The translations under genes and the position numbers were made by a program. Below are positions 60,134 through 64,000 of a stretch of 64,000 bases of DNA, piece after piece (the first letter of the stretch is position 1; each line of letters starts with the position of its first letter). The stretch is from Corynebacterium sp. NML130628 (GTDB lineage Bacteria; Actinomycetota; Actinomycetes; Mycobacteriales; Mycobacteriaceae), in contig NZ_MLAL01000011.1 in assembly GCF_001875665.1 (NCBI RefSeq), positions 19,375 through 83,374 of the forward strand, given 5' to 3'. The notes under the pieces are model-generated. The model was not told where the DNA came from. It did not search any database and saw nothing but the letters and a program-made list of their open reading frames with translations.

Positions 60134-60538
60134 TTAGTCGAAGTAGTGCTCGACGTCGATGGAGCCGCCGGCGGCTTCGAATTCGTCCTTCACTGCCTTG
60201 CGCAGGTCAGCGTCGGTCAGGAAGTCCAGCGCGACTTGAGCCAGCCCGTAGGCGCCGTCGACTGCACCGCGGTCGCCCTTTTCGGTGCCGACGGATGCCT
60301 CGAACTCGCGGGTGTGCAGCGCCTGATCCTCGTTCGCGACCTTGATCAGCGGGTGGATACCCGGGACTCGGTAGGACTCGTTGCCGAAGTCCGTTGATGC
60401 AGCAAGGATCTCGGACACGACGCCGCGCGGAAGCGGCTCGCGGCCACGGCGACGCTGCGCCTCGACCCAGCGGGAAACCAGTTGATCGTTCGCACGAATA
60501 CCGAGGGTTGCGGGGCTGTAGTTGTTGCGACCGGCCAT
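60134..60538 (-). pseudogene. M20-family peptidase, C-terminal part only
   Basis: The frame reads NDQLVSRWVEAQRRRGREPL, GVVSEILAASTDFGNESYRVPGI (split here as ILAASTDFGN), then LHTREFEASVGTEKGDRGAV and DVEHYFD, the C-terminal 120 residues of actinobacterial M20/amidohydrolase peptidases. STDFGN provides one metal-site region; the N-terminal catalytic half (about 280 residues) is missing. The break point lies near 60540, close to the edge of the ISL3 relic, so insertion and deletion by that element is the likely cause. Confidence 0.75.
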
Positions 60539-60579
60539 TTGGTAGCAGTGCCGTGACTATCTGGTAGCGCTGTGCATCC

Positions 60580-62190
60580 TTGCACGTTCATACTTCCGGT
60601 AGCCATACCACACGGGTGTGGCATCAACTGGAAGGAGTCCGCTCATGACAGATTACCGCGCGATAATGACGTTGCTAGCATAATCTTGCTCTTCACCGCC
60701 GTGGGGAGGAGTTTGAACAGCAGCGAAAAGCCCCAAAGTCAAGAATCTCGACTGCTCCCCATATCGGCAAATCGCCGCCGTATTGGATGAAGTGACGCTG
60801 TATGAAGTCCTCGTGCTTCGCCTGGCTTATGAGCAACTCATACACCACCTACGCGGACTTGCCCCGATACCATCTGCCGCACCGCAGAACGGGGAGCTAC
60901 TATCACCGGTGCCGCAGAAAACGGTGATGTCACTGTTATTAAAACCGAGCCCGTCGAGCCCATCAATGACTGCCCCACGTGCGGGCAGCCTGGAGTATTC
61001 CGCGACCACGTCATCCGCAGCCTGGTCAATCTGCCCATCGTCGGCTACCCAACACGCCTTCATGTGCGCCTTCCACGCTACCGGTGCACCAACAAGCGCT
61101 GCTTGCAGAAGATCTTCCGCGTTGGCCTTGCCTGCGCGCCCAACAAATCAAAGACACGGACACAGTGACCCGCTGGATCCTGCAACGACTCTGCCCAGAT
61201 CGGATGAGCGTTGCCGCTGCAACCAAGCCATGAGGCCTGAGGCGGGATACCACCAACGCCTTGGCCTTAGCCGCTGTTCGCGACTTGATCTACAACGACG
61301 AGCACTACCTCGAGGGAGTCAAGGTCATCAGTGTTGATGAGCAACGCTGGTCGCACAACCGACGCAAATGGCGCGACGGATGCGTCACCGTCATCGTCGA
61401 TGTGACCGACCACCACGACAAGGATGGAAACGTCATCCGCCCCGCCCGGCTTCTTGACGTTGTGCCCGGCAGAAGCGCTGACGCGTTACGAACATGGCTG
61501 AGTAATCAAAGCGAGCAGTTTTGCGATCAGGTCAAAATCATCACTATGGGCGGCTTCCAAGGCTATGCCACCGCCGCTGGCGAAGTCATTTTGAAAGCCA
61601 CCCAAGTCATGGACCCGTTGCACGTTGTACGCCTGGCCGGTCACAAGCTCACCAAGTGTCGTACCAGGCTCCAGTTGGAAACAACAGACCGGCGTGGCCG
61701 GAGCAACAACCCGCTCTACCGCAATCGGAAAACGCTGTTGACCACCGTGCATCTACTCACCGACAAGCAGCGCGGGAGGCGTGAGGAACTGTTTGACTTC
61801 GACGACGACTACTCGCCGCTGAAAGAGACCTGGAACTACTACCAACAAGTCATTAGCTGCTACAACAACCCCGACAAGCAAGCAGCCAAGAAAGCCATGA
61901 GCCTGCTCATTGACACGCTTGTTGGCATGAAAGACGTCGGGATCGCTGAGATCGCGCAGCCGGGCAGGACCATGAACAAGCGCCGCAAGGACATCCTTCG
62001 CCTACTTCGACCACAAAGTATCCAACGGGCCCGTCGAAGCCATCAACGGCCGCCTAGAATTCCTACGCGGCATCGCCCTCGGCTTCCGCAACCTTAACCA
62101 CTACATCTTGCGATGCCTCATCCACGTTGCCAACATCCGACGCAAAACCAGTGCACTCTAAAACCGGAAGATCCAGTAAAGCCCCGCGTG
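60580..62190 (+). mobile_element. Decayed ISL3-family insertion sequence
   Basis: The approximate span around the transposase relic. TTCCGGT occurs near the left edge (60593-60599) and its complement ACCGGAA near the right edge (62163-62169), which may be parts of terminal inverted repeats. The exact ends and target duplication cannot be fixed by eye. Confidence 0.6.
60785..62161 (+). pseudogene. ISL3-family transposase with frameshifts and stop
   Basis: The first part (frame from about 60868) has the zinc-binding N-terminus CPTCGQPGVFRDHVIRS, later RYRCTNKRCLQKIF. The central part (61261-62000) has the DDE region: VKVISVDEQRWSHNRRKW, MDPLHVVRLAGHKLTKCR. The end is in a third frame: DHKVSNGPVEAINGRLEFLR, then HVANIRRKTSAL with stop at 62159-62161. 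An in-frame TGA also falls at about 61230. The set matches IS31831/IS1207-type transposases of corynebacteria; with three breaks it is inactive. Confidence 0.85.
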
Positions 62191-62369
62191 ACGCGGGCGA
62201 ACATTCCAGGTAGGGCGTGTGCTTATGGCAGCATTGCGGCGATGTTAGCTGGCAACGCCGGCTTCACCGGCCGCTCTGAAGGCCGCGCCGCAGTCGCGAC
62301 GGCCGTCGTGTGGAAGGCCGATCCAGATAATTAACTCTGGGGTCGGTAGCTGCGCGATAATAGCTCTGA
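62191..62369. other. Possible gene fragment right of the IS relic
   Basis: A + strand frame to 62334 reads GRACAYGSIAAMLAGNAGFT, GRSEGRAAVATAVVWKADPD, which looks like the end of a real protein but has no start or recognised family. It may be the other side of the gene the IS entered. Confidence 0.35.
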
Positions 62370-62409
62370 ATTGCAAAAGCGGGGCTCGTTAGAGTCCCGC
62401 TTTTGCAAT
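62370..62409. terminator. Bidirectional terminator after the surface-protein gene
   Basis: ATTGCAAAAGCGGG (62370-62383) pairs exactly with CCCGCTTTTGCAAT (62396-62409). On the minus strand the GC stem is followed by a T-rich arm, 17 bases after the stop of the gene at 62427. Confidence 0.75.
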
Positions 62410-62426
62410 GAATCAAGTCTTAGAAT

Positions 62427-63551
62427 TTAGAACGGAAACTTGATTCCCATGTTGGAAGCTGCGAATGAGCCAAGACCAAGGATTCCGAGAATCGTGCCGA
62501 TAACACCCATGACTATGCCGATGATGGAGCCCGTCGAGCTCGCGTCATCAGAACCATTGTTGTTTGGCGTTTGAGCCTTCGTGGCAGTCGGTTGTGTGGT
62601 TACGGTTACTGGGGCTGCGGTTAACGTAGTGGTTTCGGGTGATGCGGTTACCGTGGTTGGGGCAGGCTGCTTGGTGACGGTGCTGGGTTCCTCTGTGATT
62701 GTTGAGGGCTCGGCTGCCTTCGTGACAGTGGGAGTCGTTGTGACCGTTACGGTTGCCAGAGTGCTGGTGACCGTGCTGGTGGGCACCTCGGGATTCGGCT
62801 GGATGGACTGGAGCGAACTTGAAACTTTTACCTTTACGTCGTCGCCGGTCTTATCTGGATATGTGTATCGAACGAGGAGTTCAATGCTATCGGCTTCCTT
62901 AGTCGGCGCAGTGACGGAAATGGCGCCGGTGTTTTCATTGAAGGAAATCTTCCAGCCATTGGCCTCAAGCGCGGTTTTCATGTCGCTTGTCAGCATCAGA
63001 CGCCTGGTCGTGCCTTCAGGGAAGTCATATCCAGGAAGTCCACTGCCAGCGCTGAGCGTAGCGCTTTGACCAGCCTCGAGCGTGAGATCTTCGTACTTAG
63101 GCTGGAAAGTATAGGTGTCAGGGACGCTGCAGAGCATCTTGAAGTTGACGTACTCAAAGGAACCATCGGGGTAATCGACGAGTACCGAGGGATAAATATA
63201 GCGATTTCCGGGGATCGTCCAACCTGCGTAATTTCCTTCTCCGCCATCGACTGTTTGGGTGAGTACAGAAAGCCCATATGACTGGTCGTAGACGTGCGCG
63301 TAGCAGCCCTCTTCCTTTACATATTCGCTGGGACCATCAGAAGTCTGAATTGTGAAGTGGGTACCTTCTGGGTAGTCCAAGACATCGAAATCAATGGTGT
63401 CAGGTTGGGAATCCCGAACTACACCGTCACCATCGATACGCGGTTGGTATTGATCTGCCATCGTCTCGGCTGCGGTTGCGGAAACCGACTGGAATCCGAT
63501 TGCGGCAGCAACGAGAGGAACGATGGCGAGACAACGAGAGAACTTCTTCAT
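62427..63551 (-). CDS. Exported Thr/Val-repeat surface protein with C-terminal anchor
   Basis: A 374-aa exported protein. MKKFSRCLAIVPLVAAAIGF with cleavage near SATAA is the signal peptide. Residues about 35-255 form a beta-rich region with one cysteine pair (EEGCYAHVYD, FKMLCSVPD). Residues 255-330 are repeats of TVT/PST/TVTxxP units (for example TVTVTTTPTVT, EPSTITEEPSTVTK), a stalk. A final membrane segment GSIIGIVMGVIGTILGILGL is followed by a short tail. AAGGAGA precedes the ATG. No sortase motif is seen. Likely a membrane-anchored surface protein of unknown function, similar in layout to the genes at 360, 1378 and 18178. Confidence 0.78.
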   Translation of the reverse strand: MKKFSRCLAIVPLVAAAIGFQSVSATAAETMADQYQPRIDGDGVVRDSQPDTIDFDVLDYPEGTHFTIQTSDGPSEYVKEEGCYAHVYDQSYGLSVLTQTVDGGEGNYAGWTIPGNRYIYPSVLVDYPDGSFEYVNFKMLCSVPDTYTFQPKYEDLTLEAGQSATLSAGSGLPGYDFPEGTTRRLMLTSDMKTALEANGWKISFNENTGAISVTAPTKEADSIELLVRYTYPDKTGDDVKVKVSSSLQSIQPNPEVPTSTVTSTLATVTVTTTPTVTKAAEPSTITEEPSTVTKQPAPTTVTASPETTTLTAAPVTVTTQPTATKAQTPNNNGSDDASSTGSIIGIVMGVIGTILGILGLGSFAASNMGIKFPF

Positions 63552-63800
63552 GCGGTCTCCTTGAGAGACTAGAGAGTGAGTAGATTCTTTTGAATATTAA
63601 TGCAGATGGAGTCGATCAGCCAGGTCCGTTGAAGGGGTGGAGCGAGAAGTCAGTTCAAGCATGCGAGGCACTAGCCCCTCTAACTTCTCGGGTTTAATTT
63701 TGATCATTTATATGCTAACCTCGGAACTGCAAATGGGAATCACGTAACTGTTCATGTTAGGTAAGTTCACCGGACATACTTTTACCTGTACTCCCATTCT
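63552..63800. other. Intergenic region upstream of the surface-protein gene
   Basis: No gene is supported. TTAGGTAAG and CTAACCTCGG resemble half-sites of iron-regulator boxes but do not form a full consensus. A + strand small RNA ending at the hairpin at 63807 is possible; no clear promoter was found. Confidence 0.3.
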
Positions 63801-63806
63801 ACTTTT

Positions 63807-63839
63807 AGAGGCGCTCCCCATCATGGGTTGAGCGCCTCT
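63807..63839 (+). terminator. GC-rich terminator-like hairpin
   Basis: AGAGGCGCTC and GAGCGCCTCT pair perfectly (10 bp) around 13 bases that themselves contain CCCATCATGGG. A short T/C-rich tail follows. The upstream transcript is not identified. Confidence 0.55.
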
Positions 63840-63858
63840 TCTCCTTAGGCTTGGGGCT

Positions 63859-63931
63859 TAAGGGACATTTTGTGGGCTTAAGGGACATTTTGTGTGTAAA
63901 TACGGCGTGTCGCGATAAGGGACATTTTGTG
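63859..63931 (+). repeat. Three direct copies of a 16-base IS-end-like sequence
   Basis: TAAGGGACATTTTGTG occurs at 63859-63874, 63879-63894 and 63916-63931; the last two continue with TGTAA. Such repeated ends are typical of insertion-sequence termini (an IS481-like element is possible). No transposase lies inside the window on this side, so an element may follow beyond 64000. Confidence 0.6.
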
Positions 63932-64000
63932 TGTAACTAGCTACGTCCAGCCCACCCTTTTCTCACGCCTAAGCTGGAGTTCCACTGACTATCAATGCCG

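Noticed and set aside
1..64000. CRISPR array
   Set aside because: No regularly spaced 20-40 base direct repeats with unique spacers and no cas gene were seen; the repeats here are irregularly spaced and kilobases apart.
1..64000. tRNA or rRNA genes
   Set aside because: No cloverleaf with a terminal acceptor stem and T-loop GTTCRA pattern, and no rRNA-like stretch, was found.

Overview
The window looks like a chromosomal segment of a high-GC Gram-positive bacterium, most likely a Corynebacterium. The reasons are a meso-diaminopimelate D-dehydrogenase gene (ddh), an adjacent panB-panC pair, frequent GTG/TTG starts, several leaderless-looking promoters, an ISL3-type corynebacterial transposase relic, and small exported proteins with one C-terminal membrane anchor. 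All assignments come from reading the sequence; no database search was run.

Layout. Positions 1-8806 hold two paralogous exported proteins, two drug-efflux-type MFS transporters around an ABC-ATPase relic, and a + strand group of a small beta-rich protein, two tandem TDT-family transporters and a pRiA4b ORF-3-like protein. Positions 8813-11280 hold an AbiE toxin-antitoxin pair between two direct copies of an intergenic repeat. Positions 11284-16346 (minus strand) read as leuS followed by three membrane-protein genes, one a VanZ-DUF202 fusion. Positions 16378-18085 hold an Abi-like HEPN gene between two copies of a repeat of about 260 bp, with a candidate small RNA. A frameshifted exported-protein gene follows; its likely promoter contains an 11-G tract between the -35 and -10 boxes. 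Positions 18750-28986 are mostly housekeeping: flavodoxin, DUF454 protein, a lipoprotein plus PPE-like protein pair, panBC, a methyltransferase with an iron-siderophore-type ABC transporter, and ddh.

From about 29 kb onward the window is a defence island. In order: an AlbA_2/Schlafen-type protein flanked on both sides by two nested repeat types; a PIN-domain toxin with an excisionase-type antitoxin; a serine/threonine-type permease; an orphan HipB-like regulator; an uncharacterised overlapping gene pair; relics of nitroreductase and Fic genes between DUF488, cupin and GNAT genes; a second Abi-like HEPN gene; a decayed copy and an intact copy of a GmrSD-like (DUF262+DUF1524) protein; a SNF2 helicase with a type III Mod-Res pair; a relic of a DpnI-like endonuclease; a 1206-aa unknown protein with a 1587-aa DUF1998-type helicase (Druantia/DISARM-like); and an AbiD/AbiF HEPN gene behind a 51-bp palindrome and a candidate leader RNA. 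A truncated M20 peptidase, a decayed ISL3 element and one more anchored surface protein close the window.

Three observations stand out. (1) Defence modules are separated by copies of short intergenic repeats, and every copy seen lies in the same orientation on the + strand, whatever the direction of the neighbouring genes. (2) The type III mod gene has a G10 tract near codon 50. A one-base change either way leads quickly to a stop, so the methyltransferase is probably phase-variable, and its specificity region is visibly AT-richer than its ends. (3) Two of the HEPN/Abi genes have promoter-hairpin-T-run arrangements next to them that could encode partner RNAs.
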